Of a stretch of 64,000 bases of DNA, positions 43,255 through 51,524 are shown in pieces. Both the position numbers and the translations under genes were made by a program. This stretch comes from Lachnospiraceae bacterium. Lineage in GTDB: Bacteria > Bacillota > Clostridia > Lachnospirales > Lachnospiraceae. The DNA lies in NCBI GenBank assembly GCA_910576125.1, contig CAJTHM010000008.1:1-64000 (forward strand). The letters are read 5' to 3'. Numbering within the stretch: the stretch's first letter is position 1; the number at the start of each line of letters is the position of its first letter. The notes under the pieces are model-generated. The model saw nothing but the letters and a program-made list of their open reading frames with translations, was not told the origin of the DNA and did no database searches.

Positions 43255-43317
43255 TATGTGTCCGGGATAGAGAAAAAGGTGCTGCTGAAGCTGCGGGAGA
43301 AGTTCCGGCAGCCATAG
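43255..43317 (+). pseudogene. Remnant resembling the 3' end of a sigK-type gene
   Basis: The frame reads YVSGIEKKVLLKLREKFRQP and a stop. The end of sigK at 40698 reads YVSRIEKKALGKLREKFEE and a stop. The two are clearly homologous, but the rest of the gene is absent here. It lies on the far side of the small-gene/exporter insert, so it may mark a past duplication or replacement of the sigK 3' end. Confidence 0.55.
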
Positions 43318-43343
43318 TGCGGATTTGGCGGAGCGCCGGGGAA

Positions 43344-44294
43344 TTATCCCTGACGCTCCCTTGCCCTATTCCGCTCAGAAAAAACAGCCTGAAGCTCTCC
43401 CGCCAGAAAGTCCTCTGCCTGTCTGGCATATTCGGCCTGTTCCTGGTTCTTCCGGGAATCCCCGTCTGGATAATCCGGCCGGTTCACTTCCAGAAAACCG
43501 TGCTCTGCTCTGATGAATTCCCGAACGCGTACCGGGACGGCCAGCTCCATGAGACGCTTTGCATAAGCGATTCCCTGGGGTCTTAAATCGTCAGGCCCGC
43601 ACAGGACAAAAATCGCCGGAGGGAGCGATTTTAACACTTCGTCCGATGCCGCAAGAGGAGAGGCATATCTGTGGGCTGCATTATATTCTGCCTGGGAATC
43701 CGGGAACAGCATGGGGCCAATCAGATACATGAGCTCATCCGCGTTCTGATCCATCTGTACGCAGGGATAGACCAGCATTTGGGCAGCCAGCGAGATGCCT
43801 CTTTCCCCCAGAAGAACCGCCGTTCCCGCCGCCAGCTGGGCGCCTGCGCTGTGTCCGCCCACTGTTATCAGGTCTGTATCGATTCCGTACTCTTTCGCAT
43901 GTTCCGTAAAATAGCAGACACAGTCCGCTGCCTCCTCGATTGCGTAGGGAAAGGGCCTTTCATCCGCTTTGCGGTAATTTATGTTCACCACAAAGGCCGG
44001 GAGACGTTCCGCCATCATCTGGCAGAAGCTTTCCATATAGACAGCATCGCCGCCGATCCACGCTCCGCCGTGCATATTGAATAGCACAGGGAGGGCCGCT
44101 TCCCCGCTGGCAGGACGGTAGAGGATGGTATCAATGCCCTCCTTTGGCTGTCCGTCAAGGGAAACGCCTGTTCTGGGCACTGTGAAGCGTGTGCCGATAG
44201 TCCTTTTTGCGGCATTTTCTTTTCGCTCTTTGCGGATATCCTCCAACATTTTCTCGGGGGAGAACTCATCTTGTAATTCGGTTGCCTGTGTCAT
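43344..44294 (-). CDS. Alpha/beta-hydrolase, HSL-type esterase
   Basis: A 316-residue cytoplasmic esterase. The oxyanion motif NMHGGAWI is at residues 73-80, the nucleophile Ser149 in VGGHSAGAQ, the acid in CGPDDLR and the base His in RAEHGFLEV: a complete catalytic triad of the hormone-sensitive-lipase family. GAGGAATCACC precedes the ATG. It is convergent with the exporter region and divergent from the PilT-like gene. Substrate unknown; small acyl or aryl esters are typical. Confidence 0.85.
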   Translation of the reverse strand: MTQATELQDEFSPEKMLEDIRKERKENAAKRTIGTRFTVPRTGVSLDGQPKEGIDTILYRPASGEAALPVLFNMHGGAWIGGDAVYMESFCQMMAERLPAFVVNINYRKADERPFPYAIEEAADCVCYFTEHAKEYGIDTDLITVGGHSAGAQLAAGTAVLLGERGISLAAQMLVYPCVQMDQNADELMYLIGPMLFPDSQAEYNAAHRYASPLAASDEVLKSLPPAIFVLCGPDDLRPQGIAYAKRLMELAVPVRVREFIRAEHGFLEVNRPDYPDGDSRKNQEQAEYARQAEDFLAGELQAVFSERNRARERQG

Positions 44295-44402
44295 GGTGAT
44301 TCCTCGCTTTCTGGTATTTGATAAGATTATAGCGGTGTTTCCACGAGGTGTAAAGTTTTTTGTGTGGAAACAGATGCACCGGAAGAAAATTTTTCGGAAC
44401 GG

Positions 44403-44431
44403 TTGTCATTTGCCGGAGAATTGTATATAAT
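44403..44431 (+). promoter_or_regulatory. Promoter of the PilT-like gene
   Basis: TTGTCA (44403-44408), 17-base spacer and TATAAT (44426-44431). Transcription would start at the tandem hairpin repeat. Confidence 0.6.
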
Positions 44432-44432
44432 G

Positions 44433-44512
44433 GATTTTAGACAATAGAAGCCGTCTTATGGTTTCTATTGTAGATTTTAGGCGATGGAAACCGTTTTTCG
44501 GTTTCTGGGAGG
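44433..44512 (+). repeat. Two 40-base imperfect tandem repeats, each a hairpin
   Basis: Both units start GATTTTAG (44433 and 44473) and agree at roughly three quarters of positions. In unit 2 GAAACCG and CGGTTTC form a perfect 7-base stem; unit 1 forms the weaker AGAAGCC/GGTTTCT. Substitutions fall mostly in pairs or G-U-compatible positions. They form the 5' leader of the PilT-like mRNA. Confidence 0.55.
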
Positions 44513-44529
44513 GGAGACGAAGAAACGCG

Positions 44530-45468
44530 ATGTCTGCGATAAATGAAATCATCTGCAGCGCCAGAGAGGCAGGCGCCAGCGATGTGCATCTGGCAGCGGG
44601 GATGCCGCCGAAGATGCGGATTGGCGGGGAATTGTTTTCCATGAACTGTTCCAGACTTACGGCAGCGGATATGCTGGATATCCTGATTGGCATCATGCCG
44701 GAAGCCTTTCGCGACAGATTCGAGGAGAGAGGGGAATACGCTTTTGCCTTTACTTTGCCGGAGGGAGGGCGCTGTCGGGCCAATGCCTACAAACAGAAAG
44801 GCAGCATAGCTCTTGCCATCCGACTGATAGACGAGGAAATCCTTTTGCCGGAGGAGATGGGGATACCAGAGCCTGTGGCGGAGATGAGCCGGAAAGAGAG
44901 CGGCCTGGTGCTGGTGACAGGTTCCGCCGGGAGCGGCAGGTCCACGACACTGGCCTCCATCATCAACAAAATCAACGACAGCAGAGAAGCGCTCATCATC
45001 ACACTGGAGGAACCGGTGGAATATCTGCATCCCTACAAAAGGTCCATGGTCAACCAGAGGGAGATAGGCATGGACAGCATGGGCTGTGTCGATGCCATCT
45101 ATGCGGCTGTCCGTGAGGACGCAGACGTCATTGCGATAGGGGAGTTGAGAGACGCGGAGAGCGTCACTGCGGCGATTGCGGCAGCGGAGTCAGGGCATCT
45201 GGTATTTGCCATCATGAATGCCGTCAGCGCGGTGGATGCCATTGAGGACATCCTGGACATGCTCCCGCCCCACAGGCAGGAGCGGATGCGGGCGAGGCTT
45301 GCCGGTGTGCTGGAGGCGGTATTGTTCCAGCAGCTCAATCCCGCGGCGGACGGAGACGGGAGGGAGGTGGCTTTCGACATTCTTCCCGTGGACGAAGGGG
45401 TGCGCGGTCATATCCGCGCGAACAGATTCTCTGCGATTCCCGGTGCAGTGCAGCATTTATTCTCATAG
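44530..45468 (+). CDS. PilT-like secretion/twitching ATPase with altered catalytic motifs
   Basis: A 312-residue protein with the PilT fold: an N-terminal PAS-like domain (INEIICSAREAGASDVHLAA) and a RecA-type ATPase domain. The Walker A loop is GSAGSGRST (residues 131-139), with Arg137 where the catalytic Lys should be. The Asp box reads ITLEEPVEYLH and Walker B VIAIGELRDAES. The His box, usually LHT, reads IMNA with Asn230. These changes suggest weak or absent ATP hydrolysis. No pilus genes are nearby. The start at 44530 is the Met of MSAINEI; GGGGAG lies about 15 bases upstream. Confidence 0.78.
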   Translation: MSAINEIICSAREAGASDVHLAAGMPPKMRIGGELFSMNCSRLTAADMLDILIGIMPEAFRDRFEERGEYAFAFTLPEGGRCRANAYKQKGSIALAIRLIDEEILLPEEMGIPEPVAEMSRKESGLVLVTGSAGSGRSTTLASIINKINDSREALIITLEEPVEYLHPYKRSMVNQREIGMDSMGCVDAIYAAVREDADVIAIGELRDAESVTAAIAAAESGHLVFAIMNAVSAVDAIEDILDMLPPHRQERMRARLAGVLEAVLFQQLNPAADGDGREVAFDILPVDEGVRGHIRANRFSAIPGAVQHLFS

Positions 45469-45480
45469 TCAATCTGATCT

Positions 45481-45510
45481 GCCGGATGCGGGCCTTTGTG
45501 CCCGCCCGGC
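45481..45510 (+). terminator. GC-rich hairpin after the PilT-like gene
   Basis: GCCGG and GCGGGC (45481-45493) pair with GCCCGC and CCGGC (45500-45510). A strong stem without a T-run. Confidence 0.45.
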
Positions 45511-45660
45511 GGATGCCATAAATGTCAAAATCTTTCACAAATACATTCGGAAAAATATTACCAAATCGTCTTTCTTCTATATTAATATATTTTCAAATCG
45601 GTACATCTTTCGCGATTCTATGGGCAATGGGCCCAAATTTAATCCAGGAGGTTTTAGTTT

Positions 45661-46773
45661 ATGTACAGCACGATTTTTTCCGGTGCGCTTCACGGGGTGT
45701 CAGCCTATCTGGTCTCCGTGGAAGTGGACATCGCCAAGGGACTCCCGGCCTTTTTCATGGTGGGCTCCCTGAGCACGGAGGTAAGAGAGTCCAGGGAGCG
45801 GGTGACGGTGGCCCTGAAGAATGTGGGGCTGCATCTGCCTCCTTGCCGTATTACCGTAAATTTATCACCGGCAGACAGAAAAAAGGACGGAACTGCCTTT
45901 GATCTGCCTATCGCGGTGGGGATGCTGGAGGCTCTGGAGCTGGTTCCCCGGGATGCGGCGAAAGGCTGCCTGTTCCTGGGAGAACTGGGACTGAACGGAG
46001 AGCTGAAGAAAGCCAGGGGAGTGCTGCCCATTGTGCGCGCCGCGGCAGCAGCAGGGATAAGAGAATGCATCGTCCCCAAAGCCAACATGAGGGAGGGCGC
46101 CGTCATCCCGGGGATAACCGTCAGAGGTGCGGAGAATATTCTGGAAATCATGTATTTCCTGACGGCCGGGCAGACAGACCGCGATGGGCTGATGCCGCCG
46201 GTGCAGGTGGATACGGACCGCCTTTTTTCGGAGAGGGCATTTGGCTGCTGTGAGCAGCAGGGGAGATTCGACTTCAGCGAAGTGACCGGGCAGGAGACGG
46301 CCAGGCGGGCGGCGGAAATCGCGGCGGCAGGCTTCCACAATCTGCTGATGGTAGGCCCGCCCGGCGCGGGAAAGTCCATGATTGCCAGGCGGATTCCGGG
46401 CATCCTGCCTCCGCTGACTTTGGAGGAAAGCCTGGAGGTGACATCTGTGGTCAGCGTGGCGGGACTTTTGGAGGAGGGGGAGACCTTGGTGACGGAACGG
46501 CCTTTCAGAAGCCCTCATCACACGATTTCCCAGGCAGCGCTCATAGGCGGCAGCACTGTGCCCAAGCCGGGGATGATATCTCTGGCCCACAGAGGCGTCC
46601 TGTTTCTGGACGAGCTGCCGGAATTCCAGAGAGCGGCTCTGGATGCCCTGCGGCAGCCTCTGGAGGAGCACAGGGTAACTATCTCCCGGATAAACGGCAA
46701 TGTCACCTATCCCAGCGATTTCATGCTGGTCTGCGCCATGAACATCGCAACAACGAAATTGATACAATATTAA
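45661..46773 (+). pseudogene. comM: ComM/YifB Mg-chelatase-like ATPase, cut by an inserted element
   Basis: The N-terminal domain ([20 protein letters not shown]) and the AAA+ core are intact: Walker A GPPGAGKS (residues 232-239), [17 protein letters not shown] and the family motif FMLVCAMN ending at Asn361. In intact homologues this continues with a Cys-rich PCPCGY segment to about 500-510 residues. Here nine foreign codons (IATTKLIQY) and a stop follow. The gene is interrupted at 46741-46744, the left junction of the next element. ComM is a hexameric branch-migration helicase in natural transformation. Confidence 0.9.
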
Positions 46774-46780
46774 AAGTTCA

Positions 46781-46803
46781 AAATGCCTGAAAATAAGGCA
46801 TTT
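46781..46803 (+). terminator. Hairpin after the comM stump
   Basis: AAATGCCT (46781-46788) pairs with AGGCATTT (46796-46803). Confidence 0.4.
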
Positions 46804-46889
46804 CGCGGGTTCTGCGGGTGTGGTTTTCTGCTTTTTAGGTCCACCGCTACGATGCAGGGACTGTTCTGCCCGGCAATTTTGCACCTCTT

Positions 46890-46916
46890 TTTAACGATTG
46901 CTTGGTAATCGTTAAA
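46890..46916. repeat. 10-base inverted repeat near the element's left end
   Basis: TTTAACGATT (46890-46899) and AATCGTTAAA (46907-46916) are perfect arms around GCTTGGT. It lies about 150 bases inside the element and could be a recombinase or regulator site. Confidence 0.4.
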
Positions 46917-46984
46917 TCTTTAGAAAGCGGCTGCTGTTTGGTTCAGAGAGCTTTTTAATTTGTATTTTTACCTAGGAGACCGTT

Positions 46985-47281
46985 ATGATAACGAAAGAAG
47001 AGTTAAAAAAAGTGGAAGGAAATTATTTTGAGGTGCTGCAGGCAGGAGCTTTTGCAATCACTTTGAAGTCAAAAAATACAGGCCATTATTGGCACCTGCT
47101 TGAAAGGGAATATCCCACATTCCGGAATTTCGTAATATATCATAAGCATAACGTTTCTGATGAGTATCATGTTCAGGGGACGGCTTGTGACCTAGCGACG
47201 GCGGTATCCGGAATCAGGTCACATGATGAATTTCAGATGAACGGGCGTAAGAAAGTCCGGAAAGGAAAGGAGAAAATATGA
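46985..47281 (+). CDS. Hypothetical protein at the element's left end (98 aa)
   Basis: Not recognised. A soluble 98-residue protein starting MITKEELKKVEGNYFEVLQ, with aromatic-rich GHYWHLLEREYPTFRNFVIY in the middle and a basic tail (NGRKKVRKGKEKI). AGGAG lies seven bases before the ATG. Its stop overlaps the next start by four bases (ATGA), so both are in one operon. A nucleic-acid-binding role is conceivable from the tail only. Confidence 0.55.
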   Translation: MITKEELKKVEGNYFEVLQAGAFAITLKSKNTGHYWHLLEREYPTFRNFVIYHKHNVSDEYHVQGTACDLATAVSGIRSHDEFQMNGRKKVRKGKEKI

Positions 47282-47475
47282 GTCAGGAAATTTATTTCAG
47301 TCTAGTTAATGTGAGGAAGTATCTGAGGGTGGATAGGACGACAGGGAAAAGTGAAATCGTGCCTGTTACAAACCGGAACGCTCTGTCAGTGGAGCGTCAT
47401 ATTGAGTTGCTTAATTTGAATGATGAGGAGCATATTTATTTTGAGTGCGTAGAGGACAATTTTGAAAATCTATAA
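47278..47475 (+). CDS. Hypothetical protein (65 aa)
   Basis: Not recognised. A 65-residue acidic protein (MSQEIYFSLVNVRKYLRVDR, LNLNDEEHIYFECVEDNFENL). It begins inside the previous gene's last codon with AAAGGAGAAAAT in front, which supports translation. No membrane segment or known motif. Confidence 0.5.
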   Translation: MSQEIYFSLVNVRKYLRVDRTTGKSEIVPVTNRNALSVERHIELLNLNDEEHIYFECVEDNFENL

Positions 47476-47588
47476 AAGAAATATTTAGAGACCGTTTTTT
47501 GGGACATATATTTTGATATTCTTATTCTGGTGGGTGAATTATATGATAAGATAGATTTGATAACAGATGATTGGGTATGGAGGTAGTG

Positions 47589-47768
47589 ATGCAGGAACAG
47601 GATAAACGTGCCGTAGAATCCATGTGTAGATGCGGACTTGATCTTGAGGGCGTTATAAACGTTTTCCCTAGCCTTCCGAGAGAGGAAATCGCGGCAATCT
47701 ATAAATCTGTGAGAGGCAGGGATACAGATGCAAATGGGGAATCTAGCATTAGCATTAACTGTTCGTGA
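47589..47768 (+). CDS. Hypothetical small protein (59 aa)
   Basis: Not recognised. MQEQDKRAVESMCRCGLDLE, then PREEIAAIYKSVRGRD, a pattern like a single short helix-turn-helix pair. The start follows GGAGGTAGTG. It lies 113 bases after the previous gene and may have its own promoter. Role unknown. Confidence 0.45.
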   Translation: MQEQDKRAVESMCRCGLDLEGVINVFPSLPREEIAAIYKSVRGRDTDANGESSISINCS

Positions 47769-47896
47769 TATGCTGTGCAGGAATTATATGGAGAGGTGCA
47801 AGATAATGAGCCGAAAGCAGAACTATGTTTTGTGATATTAATAGTGGGATTAGAAGTCATGAATACCTGCTTTGGAAAAATATCATGGAGCAATGG

Positions 47897-47925
47897 AGCT
47901 GGTGCGAATGCATCAGCTTTTTTGT
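47897..47925 (+). terminator. Terminator before the restriction-modification operon
   Basis: AGCTG...TGC pairs with GCA...CAGCT (47897-47918), followed by six T. It separates the small genes from the next operon. The stretch 47769-48049 otherwise holds only the promoter at 47975. Confidence 0.6.
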
Positions 47926-47974
47926 ATTAATCTCAAAAAACTATTACTAGATATTAATAAATCTCAATAGACGA

Positions 47975-48003
47975 TTGTAGAACCAAGTTTTCTGTGATAT
48001 TAT
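47975..48003 (+). promoter_or_regulatory. Promoter of the HTH-hsdRMS operon
   Basis: TTGTAG (47975-47980), 17-base spacer and TATTAT (47998-48003). Confidence 0.55.
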
Positions 48004-48049
48004 GATATTTAGTGTAAATGAGCTGATTTTTGACGAAAAGGAAGATGTT

Positions 48050-48250
48050 ATGGGTATGATTAACCAAGACAACTATATCAATTTGGATGAAGCAGCTAAA
48101 TATCTTGGAATTAAGCCAACGACATTGCGTAGTTGGATAAAAGATCCAAAGAATGAAGTTCCGGCTCATAAGGTTGGGAGAATGTGGAAATTCAAACGTT
48201 CGGAGATTGATGTTTGGGTGAATAGTGGAAAAAGTGCGATAGGTGAATAG
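48050..48250 (+). CDS. MerR-type helix-turn-helix (excisionase-like) regulator
   Basis: A 66-residue DNA-binding protein of the excisionase/HTH_17 family: INLDEAAKYLGIKPTTLRSW is the helix-turn-helix, and VPAHKVGRMWKFKRSEIDVW the wing. AAAGGAAG precedes the ATG at 48050. It stands first in the operon of the restriction-modification genes, 63 bases before hsdR, and so may control them. Excisionase function is an alternative, since no integrase is adjacent. Confidence 0.72.
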   Translation: MGMINQDNYINLDEAAKYLGIKPTTLRSWIKDPKNEVPAHKVGRMWKFKRSEIDVWVNSGKSAIGE

Positions 48251-48313
48251 TAGTCCGTTTTGTGGGATAGGGCTTCTGTTATAGTAAAAAGAAGGTCAAT
48301 GGAGGCAATCGTT

Positions 48314-51300
48314 ATGGCTGATGATAATAAAGGAAAAAAGCGAAGCCAATTTAATGAGGCGACACGAGTTCAGATGCCCGCGCTCGTCCATTTGACGAGG
48401 TTGGGATATAAATATTATGGGAAAATATCGGAGGAGTCTGCCGGTACGGTTTATGATGAGGATACGAATATTCTCATTGATATTTTTAAATCGCAGTTTG
48501 TAAAACTGAATCCTGGTCATGAGGGGGAGGCTGCAGAAACGCTCCGTCAGATTAAGCAGGAGTTAGACAATGATGATCTGGGACGAAGCTTTTATAAAAG
48601 ATTGCTGCGTGTATCCCCAGTACGCCTCATCGATTTCGAGCATTTTGAAAATAATACATTTCATTGTACAGCAGAGTTTACCTGTAAGCGTGACCAAGAT
48701 AATTTCCGACCTGACATCACGCTCTTTGTAAACGGGATTCCTCTCGTCTTCATTGAGGTTAAGAAACCTTATAACAAAGGCGGCATGGTTGCCGAGAGCC
48801 GCAGGATGAACAGGGAAAGGTTCCCAAATAAAAAGTTTCGGAGGTTCATCAACATTACACAGATGATGATTTTCTCGAACAATATGGAATATGATGTTGA
48901 GGGTGGGATTGTTCCTATTCAGGGGGCGTTTTACTGTACTGCTGCCAAGCAGGAAGCTCCATTTAACTGTTTCAGGGAAGAAAATCCCACGAATCAGTCT
49001 GTGGCTCCATACAATAAAGACTATCCATACCTTGATATTGATCCTGCCGTAGAATTGCGCATTCTTAAGGAATTTAATAACCAAGTCCTTCATACAGCAC
49101 CAGAGTATCAGACTAACTTGAATATCGACACTCCAACAAATCGCATACTGACATCTATGTGTTCCCCGGAGCGGTTGCTCTTTATTTTAAAGTATGGTAT
49201 CGCCTATGTGAAGATGGAGCGGGAGGTTGACGGAAAGATTGAGTCAACAGACCAAAAACACATAATGCGATATCAGCAGATGTTTGCGGCTATGGCAATC
49301 GAAAAGAAACTTTCTGAGGGTATTACTTCTGGGGTTGTTTGGCACACACAGGGAAGCGGTAAGACTGCGCTTTCATATTATCTGATCAATAGTCTCACAG
49401 ATTATTTTTCAAAAAGAAATAAGGTTGCCAAGTTCTATTTCATTGTTGACAGGCTTGATCTGCTCGAACAAGCCACACAAGAGTTTGAAGCTCGTGGTCT
49501 TATCGTGAAGACTGCAAATTCAAGAAATGAATTGATGGGTCAATTCAGAAACAATCAGGCACAGGAAGGAAATAGCGGACAACAAGAGGTGACCGTTGTA
49601 AACATTCAGCGTTTCGCAGAGGATAAGGCAAGGGTGGATTTGCCGAAATATGCGACTAATTTACAGAGGGTATTTATCATCGATGAGGCACACAGAGGAT
49701 ATAAGCCGGAGGGTAGCTTCTTGGCAAATCTGTTTGATGCTGATCAAAATTCGATAAAGATTGCTCTAACTGGTACGCCGTTGCTTCGGGAAGAGCGTGC
49801 CTCATGGAAAATTTTTGGTAATTACTTCCATACCTATTACTATGACAAGTCTATTCAGGATGGATATACACTGAAGATTATTCGTGAGGATATTGAAACA
49901 AAGTACAAAGAAAAGCTCTCAGAAATATATGAAAAACTCGAAACGCTGGTACAGAAGAAAGATATAAAAAAGAGTGATATTATTGAGCACGAGTCCTATG
50001 TAAAGGAGCTTCTCAGATACATAATTACTGACCTAAAGCAGTTTAGGATGATTCGTGGTGATGATACCCTTGGCGGCATGATTATTTGCGAAACAAGCGA
50101 ACAGGCAAGGAAGTTATATACATATTTTGATGAGATTCAGATGGAGCTTAATAAAGACGCATCCCATAAGTCTCATTTCAAGGCAGGATTGATTCTGCAT
50201 GATAGCGACGATAAAGAAACCAGAAAGCAGATTGTTAAAGACTTCAAGAAGAACATGACCATTGATGTGCTTATTGTCTTTAATATGCTTTTGACTGGAT
50301 TTGATGCGCCAAGGTTGAAAAGACTGTATTTTGGCAGAAAGCTCCGGGATCACAATCTTCTTCAGGCGATTACTCGTGTGAATAGGCCATATAAGGATAA
50401 CCGCTATGGATTTGTTATCGACTTTGCGGATATTAAGCAAAATTTCGATGAAACCAATGAGGCTTATTTGCAAGAATTGAACCGCTTTAATGATCCTGGT
50501 GAAGTCGGACAGGAAAATGTTACAGACACATTTATGCAGGTCATTGAAGATAAGGATGCTCTTATAAGTCAGATGAAAGAAGTCCGCCAGGTGCTTTTCG
50601 ATTATTCGACAGATAATGTCGAGGAGTTTAGTTCTGAAATTGCTACGATTGAAGATAAAGAAGAACTGATTAAACTGAAAAAAGTCTTGATATCTGCCAG
50701 GGACTGTTGCAATATAGTCCGTGCCCTTGGAGATGAGGGTTTAAAGGAGGCATTTGCCCGGTTGGAAATCACAAAGCTTCCGGATATGATCCGTGAGGTA
50801 CAAAGGCACATTGATAACATAAATCAGAAGGAGGTATTCGATAACGACGATTCTACCAAGATGCTTGTGAATGAGGCAATGCAAGATATTACCTTTAATT
50901 TCAGCAAAATTGGACAGGAAGAGATGCAGCTTATTTCCGGTGGGATTGAACTTCAGGAGAAGTGGCAAAAGACGATACATGCATTTACACAAAATTACGA
51001 TCAGGACGATCCTGAGTTCATTACTCTGAGAGAAGCATTCATGCAGCGGTTCAAGGAACATGGCTTTGTGGTGGATACTATTGATGAATTCAACGAACAC
51101 TCAAAGGCTCTGGATGAAGTTTTAAAGAAGTTGAATGAGTTGCAGCAGCGCAATAAAGTTCTTATGCGTAAGTACAACGATGATGCTAAATTTGCGCGGG
51201 TACATAAACGCATCAGGGAAGAAAATGCCAGAAGAAAGACTGTGGGGAAGGCTCCTATTGTTTCTGACTTCGATGAATCCATTATGGAAGTGCTTCTGTC

Positions 51301-51508
51301 CATAAAAGCTGATGTAGATCAGAAGGTTTATGACCGTAATGACATCCTGAAGAAGGATGCATATTTTGAACAGACAGTAATGACGCAAGTGAAGCTTGGT
51401 ATGGATAGGTTATCACTAAAGAGTGCACGTGATGATAGGGTGTTTATCCAAACAAGAATTGCAAATCAGTATTTAAGCCAATATAACGCGACTTATCCGG
51501 CAGCATGA
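48314..51508 (+). CDS. hsdR: Type I restriction endonuclease subunit R
   Basis: A 1064-residue motor-nuclease. The PD-(D/E)XK nuclease site is Asp134 with Glu148 and Lys150 (DITLFVNGIPLVFIEVKKP). The helicase has Walker A QGSGKT (around residue 347), Asp457-Glu-Ala-His, ALTGTPL, MLLTGFDAPRLKRLYF and QAITRVNRPY. The C-terminal helical region (residues about 800-1064) should dock on HsdM. It translocates and cuts unmodified foreign DNA. The start at 48314 (MADDNKGKKRS) follows GGAGGCAATCGTT. Confidence 0.95.
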   Translation: MADDNKGKKRSQFNEATRVQMPALVHLTRLGYKYYGKISEESAGTVYDEDTNILIDIFKSQFVKLNPGHEGEAAETLRQIKQELDNDDLGRSFYKRLLRVSPVRLIDFEHFENNTFHCTAEFTCKRDQDNFRPDITLFVNGIPLVFIEVKKPYNKGGMVAESRRMNRERFPNKKFRRFINITQMMIFSNNMEYDVEGGIVPIQGAFYCTAAKQEAPFNCFREENPTNQSVAPYNKDYPYLDIDPAVELRILKEFNNQVLHTAPEYQTNLNIDTPTNRILTSMCSPERLLFILKYGIAYVKMEREVDGKIESTDQKHIMRYQQMFAAMAIEKKLSEGITSGVVWHTQGSGKTALSYYLINSLTDYFSKRNKVAKFYFIVDRLDLLEQATQEFEARGLIVKTANSRNELMGQFRNNQAQEGNSGQQEVTVVNIQRFAEDKARVDLPKYATNLQRVFIIDEAHRGYKPEGSFLANLFDADQNSIKIALTGTPLLREERASWKIFGNYFHTYYYDKSIQDGYTLKIIREDIETKYKEKLSEIYEKLETLVQKKDIKKSDIIEHESYVKELLRYIITDLKQFRMIRGDDTLGGMIICETSEQARKLYTYFDEIQMELNKDASHKSHFKAGLILHDSDDKETRKQIVKDFKKNMTIDVLIVFNMLLTGFDAPRLKRLYFGRKLRDHNLLQAITRVNRPYKDNRYGFVIDFADIKQNFDETNEAYLQELNRFNDPGEVGQENVTDTFMQVIEDKDALISQMKEVRQVLFDYSTDNVEEFSSEIATIEDKEELIKLKKVLISARDCCNIVRALGDEGLKEAFARLEITKLPDMIREVQRHIDNINQKEVFDNDDSTKMLVNEAMQDITFNFSKIGQEEMQLISGGIELQEKWQKTIHAFTQNYDQDDPEFITLREAFMQRFKEHGFVVDTIDEFNEHSKALDEVLKKLNELQQRNKVLMRKYNDDAKFARVHKRIREENARRKTVGKAPIVSDFDESIMEVLLSIKADVDQKVYDRNDILKKDAYFEQTVMTQVKLGMDRLSLKSARDDRVFIQTRIANQYLSQYNATYPAA

Positions 51509-51524
51509 CAAGGAGGGGTATTTA

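Noticed and set aside
45865..46884. A 339-codon minus-strand frame across the comM junction
   Set aside because: It is antisense to comM and extends by chance through the junction; no motif seen.
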